A stretch of DNA of 64,000 bases. It comes from Granulosicoccus sp963833195 (lineage in GTDB: Bacteria > Pseudomonadota > Gammaproteobacteria > Granulosicoccales > Granulosicoccaceae). The position numbers were made by a program, and so were the translations under genes. Below are positions 56,056 to 64,000 of this stretch, one piece after another. The DNA lies in NCBI GenBank assembly GCA_963833195.1, contig CAWHXF010000027.1, positions 124,001 through 188,000 of the forward strand, written 5' to 3'. The stretch's first letter is position 1. The number at the start of each line of letters is the position of its first letter. A model generated the notes under the pieces. It searched no databases. It saw only the letters and a program-made list of their open reading frames with translations, and had not been told where the DNA came from.

Positions 56056-56336
56056 TGTTCGCGACCATCGCGGTGGCCATCGTCGTGACGATGGCGCTCA
56101 CGCTGTGGCGGGCGCTGGCCGGGCCGACCTCCTTCGACCGCCTGCTCGCGGCCAACACCTTCGGCACCAAGACGGTGCTGCTGATCGCCGTGGCGGGCTT
56201 CGTCGCGGGCCGGCCGGAGTTTCTCGACATCGCGCTCGTGTACGCCCTGATCAACTTCCTCGGCACCGTGGCGGTGCTGAAGTTCTTCGAGGTGCCCGAC
56301 CCGGGCAGCGGCGACTACGCCGAGGACGACTACTGA
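56052..56336 (+). CDS. mrpF: Mrp antiporter subunit F
   Basis: A 94-residue protein with three hydrophobic helices. The conserved pattern is RALAGPTSFDRLLAANTFG then VYALINFLGTVAVLKFFE. Start ATG 56052 overlaps the mrpE stop (ATGA); the next codon is also ATG. Structural subunit of the Mrp complex. Confidence 0.92.
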   Translation: MMFATIAVAIVVTMALTLWRALAGPTSFDRLLAANTFGTKTVLLIAVAGFVAGRPEFLDIALVYALINFLGTVAVLKFFEVPDPGSGDYAEDDY

Positions 56337-56800
56337 TGGAGGGAGCGATGGATTGGGTCGTCGCGCTGCTGGCGTGGCCGTTGGCGCTCGCGGGCTCGTT
56401 CTTCGTCGTCGTCGGCGCCATCGGGCTCGTGCGCATGCCGGATCTGTACACGCGGCTGCACGCCTCGAGCCTGACCGATACCGGCGGCACCATCCTGCTG
56501 ATCGCGGCCATGCTGGTGCACTCGATCCTCGTGTACGCGAGCCCCATGATCACCATCAAGCTGCTGCTGGTGCTCGCGTTCACGCTCTACACCGCGCCGA
56601 CCGCGTCGCACGCGCTCGCCAAGACCGCGCTGCTCTCGGGGCTCGTGCCCGTCGGCAGGGGCGGCGAGCCGCTGCTCGATTCGCCCGAGGCCGCGAAGCG
56701 CATCGCGCGCTCGCGTCCCGACGCGCCGGCCGCATCCGAAGTGCCGGACGTGCCGGACCTGCCGGACGTCCCGGACGCATCGACACCGCGGCAGGCCTGA
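56336..56800 (+). CDS. mrpG: Mrp antiporter subunit G
   Basis: A 154-residue protein with three helices and the MnhG signature GAIGLVRMPDLYTRLHASS, then DTGGTILLIAAML and APTASHALAKTAL. The C-terminal 40 residues are a hydrophilic tail with a repeated Val-Pro-Asp pattern (VPDVPDLPDVPD). ATG 56336 shares one base with the mrpF stop. ATG 56348 has a better ribosome site (GGAGGG four bases upstream) and may be the real start. Confidence 0.9.
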   Translation: MEGAMDWVVALLAWPLALAGSFFVVVGAIGLVRMPDLYTRLHASSLTDTGGTILLIAAMLVHSILVYASPMITIKLLLVLAFTLYTAPTASHALAKTALLSGLVPVGRGGEPLLDSPEAAKRIARSRPDAPAASEVPDVPDLPDVPDASTPRQA

Positions 56801-56801
56801 G

Positions 56802-57374
56802 GTGGATACCTTCCTCGTCGTCGTCCTGCTCGGGTTCCTGGTCGTGATCGCCGTCGGCATCGTGCTCATCCAGGACCTGCTCGCGGGCGTGGTGCTGCTC
56901 GGCGTCTACAGTCTCGTGGCCGCCGGCGCCTTCGTCGTCATGGACGCCGTGGACGTCGCCTTCACCGAGGCCGCGGTCGGTGCCGGCATCTCGACCATCC
57001 TGTACCTCGGCGCCATGGCGCACACCGACTGGAAGATGCGCGTCAAGCAGGCCGCGAACCTGCCCGCACTGACCTTCGCCGTCGTCACCGGAGCGCTGCT
57101 GATCTACGGCACCCTCGACATGCCGCACTACGGCGCCGCCGACTCGCCCGCGCAGACCCATCCGGGCGTGGCCGAGCACTTCCTCGAGCGCAGCGAGGCC
57201 GAGGTCGGGCTGCCGAACGTCGTGACCTCGGTGCTCGCGAGCTATCGCGGCTTCGACACGCTCGGCGAGACGGCCGTCGTGTTCGCCGCCGGCATCGCGG
57301 TGGTGGCGATCCTCGGGCTGCGCAGGCGAAGACCCGTGGACGCGAAGCCCGCGGAAGGTGGGCAGGACGCATGA
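56802..57374 (+). CDS. Mrp-type subunit, DUF4040 / MrpA C-terminal-like (MbhD/E-like)
   Basis: A 190-residue membrane protein corresponding to the C-terminal domains of large MrpA subunits and to MbhD/MbhE of energy-converting hydrogenases. Conserved segment: VAFTEAAVGAGISTILYLGA, with the proton-path Glu. About five helices; the second half ends with a single helix and a basic tail. Start GTG 56802. Its stop overlaps the mrpB ATG. Here the domain is a separate gene, not fused to MrpA. Confidence 0.85.
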   Translation: MDTFLVVVLLGFLVVIAVGIVLIQDLLAGVVLLGVYSLVAAGAFVVMDAVDVAFTEAAVGAGISTILYLGAMAHTDWKMRVKQAANLPALTFAVVTGALLIYGTLDMPHYGAADSPAQTHPGVAEHFLERSEAEVGLPNVVTSVLASYRGFDTLGETAVVFAAGIAVVAILGLRRRRPVDAKPAEGGQDA

Positions 57375-57889
57375 AGCTCTACCCGCGCCAGCGCCACCGC
57401 GTGCTGGCCATCATCACCCGGCTGCTGTTCCCGTTCGTGCTGATCTTCGCGCTGTACGTGCAGTTCCACGGCGACTACGGTCCGGGCGGCGGCTTCCAGG
57501 CCGGCGTGATCTTCGCCGCCGCCATCATCCTGTACGGGCTGCTGTTCGGCGTGCGGCGCACGCGCCTGCTGCTGCCGCCGGCAAGCCTGCGGCTGATGAT
57601 GTCGGGGGGGCTGCTGCTGTACGCGGCCGGCGGCGTGGTGCCGATGCTGCTCGGGCGGAACCTGCTCGACTACGGGGTGCTGGCCCACGATCCGCTGCAT
57701 GGCCAGCACTACGGCATCCTCACCATCGAGCTCGGCGTCGGCATCACCGTCACCGGGGTGATGGTGAGCCTGTTCTACGGTTTCGCGAGCCTGCGCGACG
57801 CGGCGTCGCGCGCGGACTCCGCCGTGGCCCCCAACGCCGCGCCGGGTGCGGATCCCGGCGTCGCGCGCGACGCGGAGGGCGGCGCGTGA
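57371..57889 (+). CDS. mrpB: Mrp antiporter subunit B
   Basis: A 172-residue MnhB-type membrane protein with four helices. The signature is YVQFHGDYGPGGGFQAGVI, followed by GILTIELGVGITVTGVMVSLFYGF in two pieces around GVGIT. The C-terminus is Ala/Asp-rich and hydrophilic. ATG 57371 overlaps the previous stop (ATGA); its own stop overlaps the GTG of mrpC. Confidence 0.92.
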   Translation: MKLYPRQRHRVLAIITRLLFPFVLIFALYVQFHGDYGPGGGFQAGVIFAAAIILYGLLFGVRRTRLLLPPASLRLMMSGGLLLYAAGGVVPMLLGRNLLDYGVLAHDPLHGQHYGILTIELGVGITVTGVMVSLFYGFASLRDAASRADSAVAPNAAPGADPGVARDAEGGA

Positions 57890-58284
57890 TCGACCAGGTC
57901 ATCGGGCTCTACAACTACTGGGCCGTCGTCGTGCTGATGATGACGGGGCTGTACATCCTCATGGCGCGGCACAACCTGATCAAGAAGCTCGTCGGGCTGG
58001 GGCTGTTCCAGACCTCGATCTTCTATCTCTACATCACGATCGGGAAGGTGGCGGGCGGTACCGCGCCGATACTGACGACGCCGGAGGCGGCCGGCATCGC
58101 GGGACGCGGCGACGCCGTCGTGTACTCGAACCCGCTGCCGCACGTGCTGATCCTCACCGCCATCGTGGTCGGCATCGCCACCACGGCCGTGGCGCTCGCG
58201 CTCGCGATACGCATCCACGAGACCTTCGGCACCATCGAGGACGACGAGATCAAGCGCCTCGAGAGCTCGGAGCCCGAGGCTTGA
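57886..58284 (+). CDS. mrpC: Mrp antiporter subunit C
   Basis: A 132-residue NuoK-like protein with three helices. Conserved: YILMARHNLIKKLVGLGLFQ, NPLPHVLILTAIVVGIATTA and LALAIRIHE. Start GTG 57886, coupled to mrpB. The C-terminal extension is acidic (TIEDDEIKRLESSEPEA). Confidence 0.92.
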   Translation: MIDQVIGLYNYWAVVVLMMTGLYILMARHNLIKKLVGLGLFQTSIFYLYITIGKVAGGTAPILTTPEAAGIAGRGDAVVYSNPLPHVLILTAIVVGIATTAVALALAIRIHETFGTIEDDEIKRLESSEPEA

Positions 58285-59930
58285 GCGATACCGGTTCCCT
58301 GCTGATCGGCTCCGCCGCCGGTCAGCTGCCCGCCCTCGCGATCCTCCTGCCGCTCGTCGCCGCGCCGCTGTGCATCGCCGTGCGCAACGCGCGCGCGGCG
58401 TGGTGGATCGCCTTCGTCGCGTCCACGGCCGCGGCGTTCGTGGCCTGGCGCCTGCTCGACGCCGTCACGCTCGGTGCGCCGGTCCGCTACGCGGTCGGCG
58501 GCTGGGCCCCGCCCGCCGGCATCGAGCTGTACATCGACTTCCTGAACGCGACGGTGCTGCTGCTGGTCGCCGGCATCTCGAGCGTCGCGCTCGTGTACGC
58601 GAGACGCTCGGTCGAGCGCACGATCGAGCGTGGGCGACGCTACCTCTTCTGGGCCGCGTGGCTGCTGTGCCTGACGGGGCTGTCGGGCATCACGATCACG
58701 GGCGACGCCTTCAACGTCTTCGTGTTCCTGGAGGTCTCGTCGCTGTCGACGTACATGCTCGTGAGCTTCGGGGTGGAGCGGCGCGCCTACACGGCCGCGT
58801 TCCGCTACGTCATCCTCGGCAGCGTCGGCGCCTCGTTCATCCTGATCGGCATCGGCTTCCTGTACGCCGCCACGGGCACCCTCAACATGGTGGACCTGGC
58901 GCATCGGCTGCCGGCGGTGACCGAGTCGCGCACGGTGCTCGTGGCGTTCAGCTTCCTCACCATCGGGCTCATGATCAAGGCGGCGGTGTTCCCGCTGCAC
59001 GCCTGGTTGCCGAACGCCTACCAGTACGCGCCCATCGCCGCGACGGTGTTCCTCGCCGGTACCGCGACGAAGGTGTCGCTGTACGTGCTCGTGCGCTTCT
59101 TCCACGCGATCTTCGGCGTCGAGTACAGCTTCGGTCAGCTGTTCCTGAACGGGGTGCTGCTGCCGGCGGCCGTGGCGGGCTTCGTCGTGATGAGCCTGGT
59201 GGCGATCTTCCAGACGGACCTGCGGCGCATGCTGGCGTTCTCGTCGGTGGCCCAGGTCGGCTACATCGTCGCGGGCTTCGCGCTCGCCACGCAGCCCGGC
59301 ATCGCGGCCGGGCTCGTGCACATGGTCAACCACGGCGTGGTGAAGGCGGCGCTGTTCATGGCCACGGGTTGCCTGATCTATCGCCTCGGGCACGCGCACG
59401 CGCCGAGCTTCGACGACGTCTACCGGCGCATGCCGTTCACCTGCACGGCCTTCGCGCTGGCGGGCGCGGGGCTCGTCGGCGTGCCGCTCACCGCGGGCTT
59501 CGTCAGCAAGTTCGCGCTCGTCGGCGCCATGCTCGAGCGTGGCCTGTGGCCCGTCGCCGCACTCATCGTGCTGAGTTCCCTGTTCGCGGTCATCTACATC
59601 GGCCGCGTCGTGGAGATCATGATCTTCAGGCGCGGCCGCGCACCGGAGCCGCACACCCGGGGGCTCGCCGAGGCCCCGGTGTCGATGCTCGCGGCCACCT
59701 GGTTCATGGTGGCCGCGATGTTCTGGGTGGGCACGAACGGCGACCGCACGCTCGCGCTCGCCGAGCGCGCGGCGCAGGAGGTTCTCACGGGCATGGCGAG
59801 CATGCCCGTCGGCGCGGCCGGGGCGGACGGTCGCTTCGTCACGCCCGAGCAGGCCTTCGAGGCGCGCGACGCGACCGACGACGGTCACGCCGCCGACGGT
59901 CCGGCGGACGACGCGGAGGCGCACCGATGA
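58281..59930 (+). CDS. mrpD: Mrp antiporter subunit D-like, first copy
   Basis: A 549-residue proton-pumping-type subunit related to NuoL/M/N, with about 14 helices. The key TM5 Glu is in FVFLEVSSLSTYMLVSFG, and the TM7 Lys in LMIKAAVFPLHAWLPNAY. A C-terminal soluble tail of about 50 residues is acidic. The start is TTG 58281 overlapping the mrpC stop (TTGA). It retains the ionisable residues needed for transport. Confidence 0.9.
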   Translation: MSDTGSLLIGSAAGQLPALAILLPLVAAPLCIAVRNARAAWWIAFVASTAAAFVAWRLLDAVTLGAPVRYAVGGWAPPAGIELYIDFLNATVLLLVAGISSVALVYARRSVERTIERGRRYLFWAAWLLCLTGLSGITITGDAFNVFVFLEVSSLSTYMLVSFGVERRAYTAAFRYVILGSVGASFILIGIGFLYAATGTLNMVDLAHRLPAVTESRTVLVAFSFLTIGLMIKAAVFPLHAWLPNAYQYAPIAATVFLAGTATKVSLYVLVRFFHAIFGVEYSFGQLFLNGVLLPAAVAGFVVMSLVAIFQTDLRRMLAFSSVAQVGYIVAGFALATQPGIAAGLVHMVNHGVVKAALFMATGCLIYRLGHAHAPSFDDVYRRMPFTCTAFALAGAGLVGVPLTAGFVSKFALVGAMLERGLWPVAALIVLSSLFAVIYIGRVVEIMIFRRGRAPEPHTRGLAEAPVSMLAATWFMVAAMFWVGTNGDRTLALAERAAQEVLTGMASMPVGAAGADGRFVTPEQAFEARDATDDGHAADGPADDAEAHR

Positions 59931-61390
59931 ACCCGCTCGTCACGCTCGTGCCGCCGCTCGTCGTGGTGCCGCTGATCCTGCTGCTGCGCGAGCGCCACAG
60001 GAACGCCCGCGAGGCCTGCATCATCGTCGCGGGGCTGCTGTGCTTCGCGGCCAACGTGGCGGTCTACCGCGCCACGCTCGCGGGCCTGCCGGTCGAGAGC
60101 GGGGTGCTGGAGCTGCTGCCGCGCTTCTCGCTGCAGCTCGTGGCCGAGCCCATGGGCGTGACCTTCGGGCTGCTCGCGAGCTTCCTGTGGGTGGTCACGA
60201 CCGTGTACAGCATCGGCTACATGCGCGGCCACCACGAAGAGAACCAGACGCGCTTCTACACCTGCTTCGCCATCGCCATCGCGGCCGTCATGGCGGCCGC
60301 CTACGCGGGGGACCTGCTGACCCTGTTCGTGGCCTACGAGGTGCTGAGCCTGTCGACGTACCCGCTCGTCACGCACCCCGGCACGGATGCCGCGCGCCGC
60401 GCGGGCAGGGTGTACATCGGCATCCTGGTGGGCGCCTCCATCGGGCTGTTCCTGCCGGCGCTGATCTGGACCGCGACCGCGGCCGGCACGCTGGACTTCG
60501 TGCCCGGCGGCACGCTCGGCGAGGCGGGGCTGTCGGCCGCGGCGCTCGGCGTGCTGCTCGCGCTCTACACGTTCGGCATCGCGAAGGCCGCCGTCATGCC
60601 GCTGCACCGCTGGCTGCCCGCGGCCATGGTGGCGCCCACGCCCGTCAGCGCGCTGCTGCACGCCGTGGCGGTCGTCAAGACCGGCGTGTTCGCGCTGCTG
60701 AAGGTGGTGACCTACACCTTCGGCATCGACACCGTGGCGGGCGCCGGCGCGGCGGACTGGTTGCTCCCCCTTGCCGCCTTCACGGTCATCGCCGCCTCGT
60801 GCGTGGCGTTCACGAAGGACAACCTGAAGGCCAGGTTGGCGTATTCCACCATCAGCCAGCTGTCCTACATCGTCATGGCGGCGCTGCTCGCCACCAGCAT
60901 GTCCGTCACCGGCGGCGCCGCGCACATCGTCATGCACGCCTTCGGCAAGATCACCCTGTTCTTCTGCGCGGGCGCGATCCTCGTGGCTGCGCACCGCACC
61001 AACATCTCCGAGCTCGACGGGCTCGGTCGGCGCATGCCGCTCACCATGGCGGCCTTCGCCGTCGGCGCCGTGGGCATCATCGGCCTGCCGCCCACCGGGG
61101 GCAACTGGAGCAAGCTGCTGATCGCCGGCGGCTCGTTCGACACGGGCACCGCGTTCTGGGCGCTGGTGCTGATGCTGTCGACCCTGCTCAACATCGCCTA
61201 CCTCTTGCCCATACCGCTGCGCGCGTTCCTGCGCCCCGACGCCGGCGTGCCGGCCGGTGCGCCGAGCCCGCGCGAGGAGGCGCCGACCGCGTGCCTGCTG
61301 GCGCTCGGGCTGACGGCCTTCGCCACGGTGGCCCTGTTCTTCCACCCGACGCCGCTCTTGGAGCTGCTGGGACTCGTGCAATGGCGATGA
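59927..61390 (+). CDS. Mrp antiporter subunit D-like, second copy
   Basis: A 487-residue NuoM/MrpD-type subunit with about 14 helices. TM5 Glu is in LLTLFVAYEVLSLSTYPLV, TM7 Lys in FGIAKAAVMPLHRWLPAAM, and a further Lys in LHAVAVVKTGVFAL. ATG 59927 overlaps the previous stop (ATGA). It differs clearly from the first copy, so it is an old paralogue and not a recent duplicate. Followed after 33 bases by a small membrane protein. Confidence 0.9.
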   Translation: MNPLVTLVPPLVVVPLILLLRERHRNAREACIIVAGLLCFAANVAVYRATLAGLPVESGVLELLPRFSLQLVAEPMGVTFGLLASFLWVVTTVYSIGYMRGHHEENQTRFYTCFAIAIAAVMAAAYAGDLLTLFVAYEVLSLSTYPLVTHPGTDAARRAGRVYIGILVGASIGLFLPALIWTATAAGTLDFVPGGTLGEAGLSAAALGVLLALYTFGIAKAAVMPLHRWLPAAMVAPTPVSALLHAVAVVKTGVFALLKVVTYTFGIDTVAGAGAADWLLPLAAFTVIAASCVAFTKDNLKARLAYSTISQLSYIVMAALLATSMSVTGGAAHIVMHAFGKITLFFCAGAILVAAHRTNISELDGLGRRMPLTMAAFAVGAVGIIGLPPTGGNWSKLLIAGGSFDTGTAFWALVLMLSTLLNIAYLLPIPLRAFLRPDAGVPAGAPSPREEAPTACLLALGLTAFATVALFFHPTPLLELLGLVQWR

Positions 61391-61423
61391 TCCGTACGTT
61401 TGCGCCGTCGGGGATCCGCTGAG

Positions 61424-61825
61424 ATGGCCGCCGAGATCCCCGACCGTCCGGTGCGCTGGCTCGCGGGCACCTGCGTCGTGCTGCTGGTGGCGGAGTTCGC
61501 GATCGACCGGCACCCGCACGTGCCGGGCGAGGGGCTGCCCTGGTTCTACGCCATCGTCGGCTTCGTGGCGTTCGTGCTGATCGTGCTCGGCGCCAAGGCC
61601 CTGCGCAACCTCATACGCCGGCCCGAGGACTACTACGGCGACGCGGCCGTCGACGCGGAGGCCTATCCCTGGCGCGGCCTGGGCGTGCGCGAGGCGGGAC
61701 GCGCGGCCGAAGGGCCGGAGGCCGCGGGCCCGGACGGTCCGATCGAGACATCGACCGCGCCCGACGGGTCCGACGCGCGCGCGGGCGCCGACGAGCCCGG
61801 ACCCTCGAACGGAGGTGCCTCGTGA
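61424..61825 (+). CDS. Small two-helix membrane protein in the Mrp operon
   Basis: A 133-residue protein that I do not recognise by family. Residues 11-25 (WLAGTCVVLLVAEFAI) and 39-58 (YAIVGFVAFVLIVLGAKAL) are membrane helices; the rest is a hydrophilic, acidic, Gly/Pro-rich tail. Start ATG 61424. Its stop overlaps the GTG of the third D-like gene. It is likely an accessory subunit specific to this antiporter variant (inference from position). Confidence 0.75.
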   Translation: MAAEIPDRPVRWLAGTCVVLLVAEFAIDRHPHVPGEGLPWFYAIVGFVAFVLIVLGAKALRNLIRRPEDYYGDAAVDAEAYPWRGLGVREAGRAAEGPEAAGPDGPIETSTAPDGSDARAGADEPGPSNGGAS

Positions 61826-63510
61826 GCCTGCTGGCGCCGCCGGCGCTGTACCTCCTCGCGGCGCTCGCGTGCGCGTTCCTGCCGCCGCGCTGGCGCGCGC
61901 TGCTGCTGCTCGGCGTGCCCGTGGCGGCGCTGGTGTCGTTGCTGTCGTACGAGCCCGGCCTGCACGAGACGGTGCGCGTCGTCGGGTTCGAGCTCACCTT
62001 CGTGCGCCTGGACGACCTGTCGCGCATCTTCGCGATCATCTTCTCCATCGCGGCCTTCCTGTCGGGACTCTACGCCTGGCACGTGCGCGACACCGTGCAG
62101 CAGGTGGCCACGCTCGGCTACGCGGGCAGCGCCATCGGCGGCGTGCTGGCGGGCGACCTGATCACTCTGTTCCTGTGGTGGGAGGGCACGGCGATCGCCT
62201 CGGTGTTCCTGATCTGGGCGAGGCGCACCCCGGCGGCCACCGCCACGGGCATGCGCTACCTGATCGTGCAGGTGCTCTCCGGCGTGCTGCTGCTGGCGGG
62301 GCTGCTGCTGCATTATCACGACACGGGCTCCATCGCGTTCGATCACCTCGGGCTCGGCTCCCCGGGCACGCTGCTGATCTTCCTGTCCTTCGGCATCAAG
62401 TGCGCGTTCCCGCTGCTGCACAACTGGCTGCAGGACGCCTATCCGGCCGCGACCGTGACCGGCACCGTCGTGCTCTCGGCGTTCACGACGAAGATGGCGG
62501 TGTACGCGCTCGCGCGCGGCTACGCGGGCACCGAGATCCTCGTGTGGATCGGCGCGATCATGACGCTCTTCCCGATCTTCTTCGCCGAGATCGAGAACGA
62601 CCTGCGCCGCGTGCTGGCCTACAGCCTGAACAACCAGCTCGGCTTCATGGTCGTGGGCGTCGGCGTGGGCACCGAGATGGCGCTGAACGGCACGGCCGCG
62701 CACGCCTTCTGCCACATCCTCTACAAGGCGCTGCTGTTCATGTCGGTCGGTGCGGTGCTGTACCGCACCGGCACCTCGAAGGCCTCGGAGCTCGGCGGGC
62801 TGTACCGCACCATGCCCGTGACGGCGGCGTGCTGCCTGGTGGGGGCGGCCTCGATCAGCGCGTTCCCGCTGTTCTCCGGCTTCGTGTCGAAGTCCCTGAT
62901 CCTGTCGGCGGCGTCCGACTCGGGCTACTACCTGGTGTGGTTCGCGCTGCTCGTCGCCTCGGCCGGGGTCCTGAGCCACTCGGGCATCAAGGTGCCGTAC
63001 TTCGCCTTCTTCGCGGAGGACTCCGGCAAGCGGCCCGCCGAGGCGCCCGTGCACATGCGCGCGGCGATGATCGTCACGGCGATCCTGTGCGTAGCGATCG
63101 GCGTGTTCCCGGGCGCGTTGTACTCGCTGCTGCCCTACGAGGTCGACTACCACGCCTACACCTGGGCGCACGTGCTGACGCAGATGCAGTTGCTGTGCTT
63201 CGCGCTGCTCGCGTTCGTGTTCCTGATGCGCTCGGGGCTGCACCCGCCCGAGGTGCGCGCGGTCAACCTCGACAGCGACGTGGTGTACCGGAAGTTCGTG
63301 CCGTCCGTGCTGCCGGGCATCGTGGCGGGCATCACGCGCGTGGACCGTGCGGCGCGCGGGTGGCTGCTCGGATTGCTCGCCGGCGCGATCGGCGCGGTCG
63401 CGAAGGTGTCGCGTCCCGGCGAGGTGCTGGCGCGCGGCTGGAGCGTGGCGAGCATGATGCTCATCGTCATGATCGTCATGGCCACGGTGCTGGTGGCGAA
63501 CCTGTTCTGA
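61822..63510 (+). CDS. Mrp antiporter subunit D-like, third copy
   Basis: A 562-residue NuoL/M/N-type subunit. TM5 Glu is in LITLFLWWEGTAIASVFLI, TM7 Lys in GIKCAFPLLHNWLQDAYPAA, then LSAFTTKMAVYALARG. The C-terminal region adds helices beyond the core, including a last hydrophobic segment with repeated Met-Ile-Val. Start GTG 61822, coupled to the small membrane protein. It is the last gene of the operon; 33 bases separate it from the convergent oxidoreductase gene. Confidence 0.9.
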   Translation: MSLLAPPALYLLAALACAFLPPRWRALLLLGVPVAALVSLLSYEPGLHETVRVVGFELTFVRLDDLSRIFAIIFSIAAFLSGLYAWHVRDTVQQVATLGYAGSAIGGVLAGDLITLFLWWEGTAIASVFLIWARRTPAATATGMRYLIVQVLSGVLLLAGLLLHYHDTGSIAFDHLGLGSPGTLLIFLSFGIKCAFPLLHNWLQDAYPAATVTGTVVLSAFTTKMAVYALARGYAGTEILVWIGAIMTLFPIFFAEIENDLRRVLAYSLNNQLGFMVVGVGVGTEMALNGTAAHAFCHILYKALLFMSVGAVLYRTGTSKASELGGLYRTMPVTAACCLVGAASISAFPLFSGFVSKSLILSAASDSGYYLVWFALLVASAGVLSHSGIKVPYFAFFAEDSGKRPAEAPVHMRAAMIVTAILCVAIGVFPGALYSLLPYEVDYHAYTWAHVLTQMQLLCFALLAFVFLMRSGLHPPEVRAVNLDSDVVYRKFVPSVLPGIVAGITRVDRAARGWLLGLLAGAIGAVAKVSRPGEVLARGWSVASMMLIVMIVMATVLVANLF

Positions 63511-63543
63511 TCGACGCTCGGGCCGCGTGCCGACGCGCAGCGG

Positions 63544-64000
63544 TCAGCCGGTGTCGCGCGAGCCGTCGGCGGCGAGCCTCACCGGGACGCCCTCGCGCAC
63601 GGACGCGTAGATGGCCTCGATGATGCGCATGTCCCGCAAGCCCATCTCGGCGGGCGTGCGCACCGGCGCACCGTTCAGCACGGCGTGCGCGAAGCCGTCG
63701 ATCTCGCCGATGAACTGCGCGGCGCTGCTGCCGCAGTCGATGTCGTCGACGTCGCCGTCGGCGTGGATCTTCAACGTGTTGCCCTCGTAGGCCGTCGCGG
63801 GCCACATCTCGATGCTGCCCGTCGTGCCGTGGGCGTGAATGGACTTGACGTTCGCGGTGTAGGAGCACGACAGGTTCGCGAGCGTGCCCGAGGGAAAGCG
63901 CAGCCGCGCGACGAGCTGGTTCTCGATCTCGCGAAAGCGCGGGTCGTCCGCGGGGGTGTGCGCGCTGGCACTGACCTCGACCGGGCTTTCGCCGGTGAGG
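63544..64000 (-). CDS. Gfo/Idh/MocA family oxidoreductase (5' part outside window)
   Basis: The frame is open from the right edge to the stop at 63544; 151 C-terminal residues are seen. They match the C-terminal domain of NAD(P)-dependent sugar-type dehydrogenases: ENQLVARLRFPSGTLANLSC, HGTTGSIEMWPA, FIGEIDGFAHAVLNGAPVRT and MGLRDMRIIEAIYASVREG. The N-terminal nucleotide-binding half lies beyond position 64000. Substrate cannot be assigned. Confidence 0.85.
   Translation of the reverse strand, partial: LTGESPVEVSASAHTPADDPRFREIENQLVARLRFPSGTLANLSCSYTANVKSIHAHGTTGSIEMWPATAYEGNTLKIHADGDVDDIDCGSSAAQFIGEIDGFAHAVLNGAPVRTPAEMGLRDMRIIEAIYASVREGVPVRLAADGSRDTG

Overview
This window is bacterial chromosome with very high GC and dense, mostly ATGA/GTGA/TTGA-coupled genes. 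The gene families (YgiQ, YigI, GreB, RlmA(I), DUF3581, AcrB-type RND, heterotetrameric sarcosine oxidase, TRAP transporter, Mrp antiporter) suggest a Gammaproteobacterium, probably marine, halophilic or alkaliphilic. That assignment is inferred from gene content; there is no rRNA in the window. I see no insertion sequence, prophage or CRISPR array.

Layout. 1-1436: TRAP transporter permeases (dctM runs off the left edge). 1462-7511: a lipoprotein, a UshA-type 5'-nucleotidase, a 74-residue secreted protein, a glyoxalase-fold protein coupled to a metallophosphoesterase, and an SDR protein lacking the usual YxxxK. 7598-13440: a glycosyltransferase locus with GT29-like, GT4, sucrose-phosphate-synthase-like plus HAD phosphatase fusion, GT2 and MurG-like proteins. 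13638-15983: ygiQ, whose 3' end is built from a dispersed repeat. 16106-20927: RND efflux pair plus YigI-type thioesterase. 20938-24027: an HTTM-DCC membrane fusion protein, a small unknown and a 1-Cys peroxiredoxin. 24198-26490: an astacin-like metalloprotease with a GlyGly-CTERM-like tail, convergent with a small STN-like periplasmic protein.

26844-33389 is the sarcosine oxidase operon soxB-soxD-soxA-soxG followed by an RpfE-like gene. soxA is split by an apparent one-base loss in a G run. A five-copy 11-bp G-run repeat lies just before soxB. 33729-37226 (minus) encodes one 1165-residue protein joining a complete ammonium transporter to HAMP-like, PAS, histidine kinase and two receiver domains; this is the most striking gene here. 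Then follow pyruvate carboxylase, RlmA(I), a cytochrome b561-YceI fusion with a free YceI, and tRNA-Arg(UCG).

44391-55216: a secreted protein with two 15-bp repeat arrays, a decayed thiamine-pyrophosphate decarboxylase pseudogene, greB, a YcaQ-like glycosylase, a gamma-glutamylcyclotransferase / DUF3581 / SDR operon, recQ, an acyltransferase and a SASA-type esterase lipoprotein. 55444-63510 is a ten-gene Mrp-type cation/proton antiporter operon, order E-F-G-(DUF4040)-B-C-D-D-small TM protein-D. It has three separate ion-pumping-type subunits instead of one large MrpA plus MrpD. The right edge holds the C-terminal part of a Gfo/Idh/MocA oxidoreductase.

Taken together the window suggests an organism living on methylated amines and other nitrogenous osmolytes in salty water: sarcosine oxidase releases formaldehyde equivalents, glycine and peroxide, an Amt-kinase could report external ammonium, and Mrp plus TRAP use or maintain Na+ gradients. 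These functional links are inferences from proximity.
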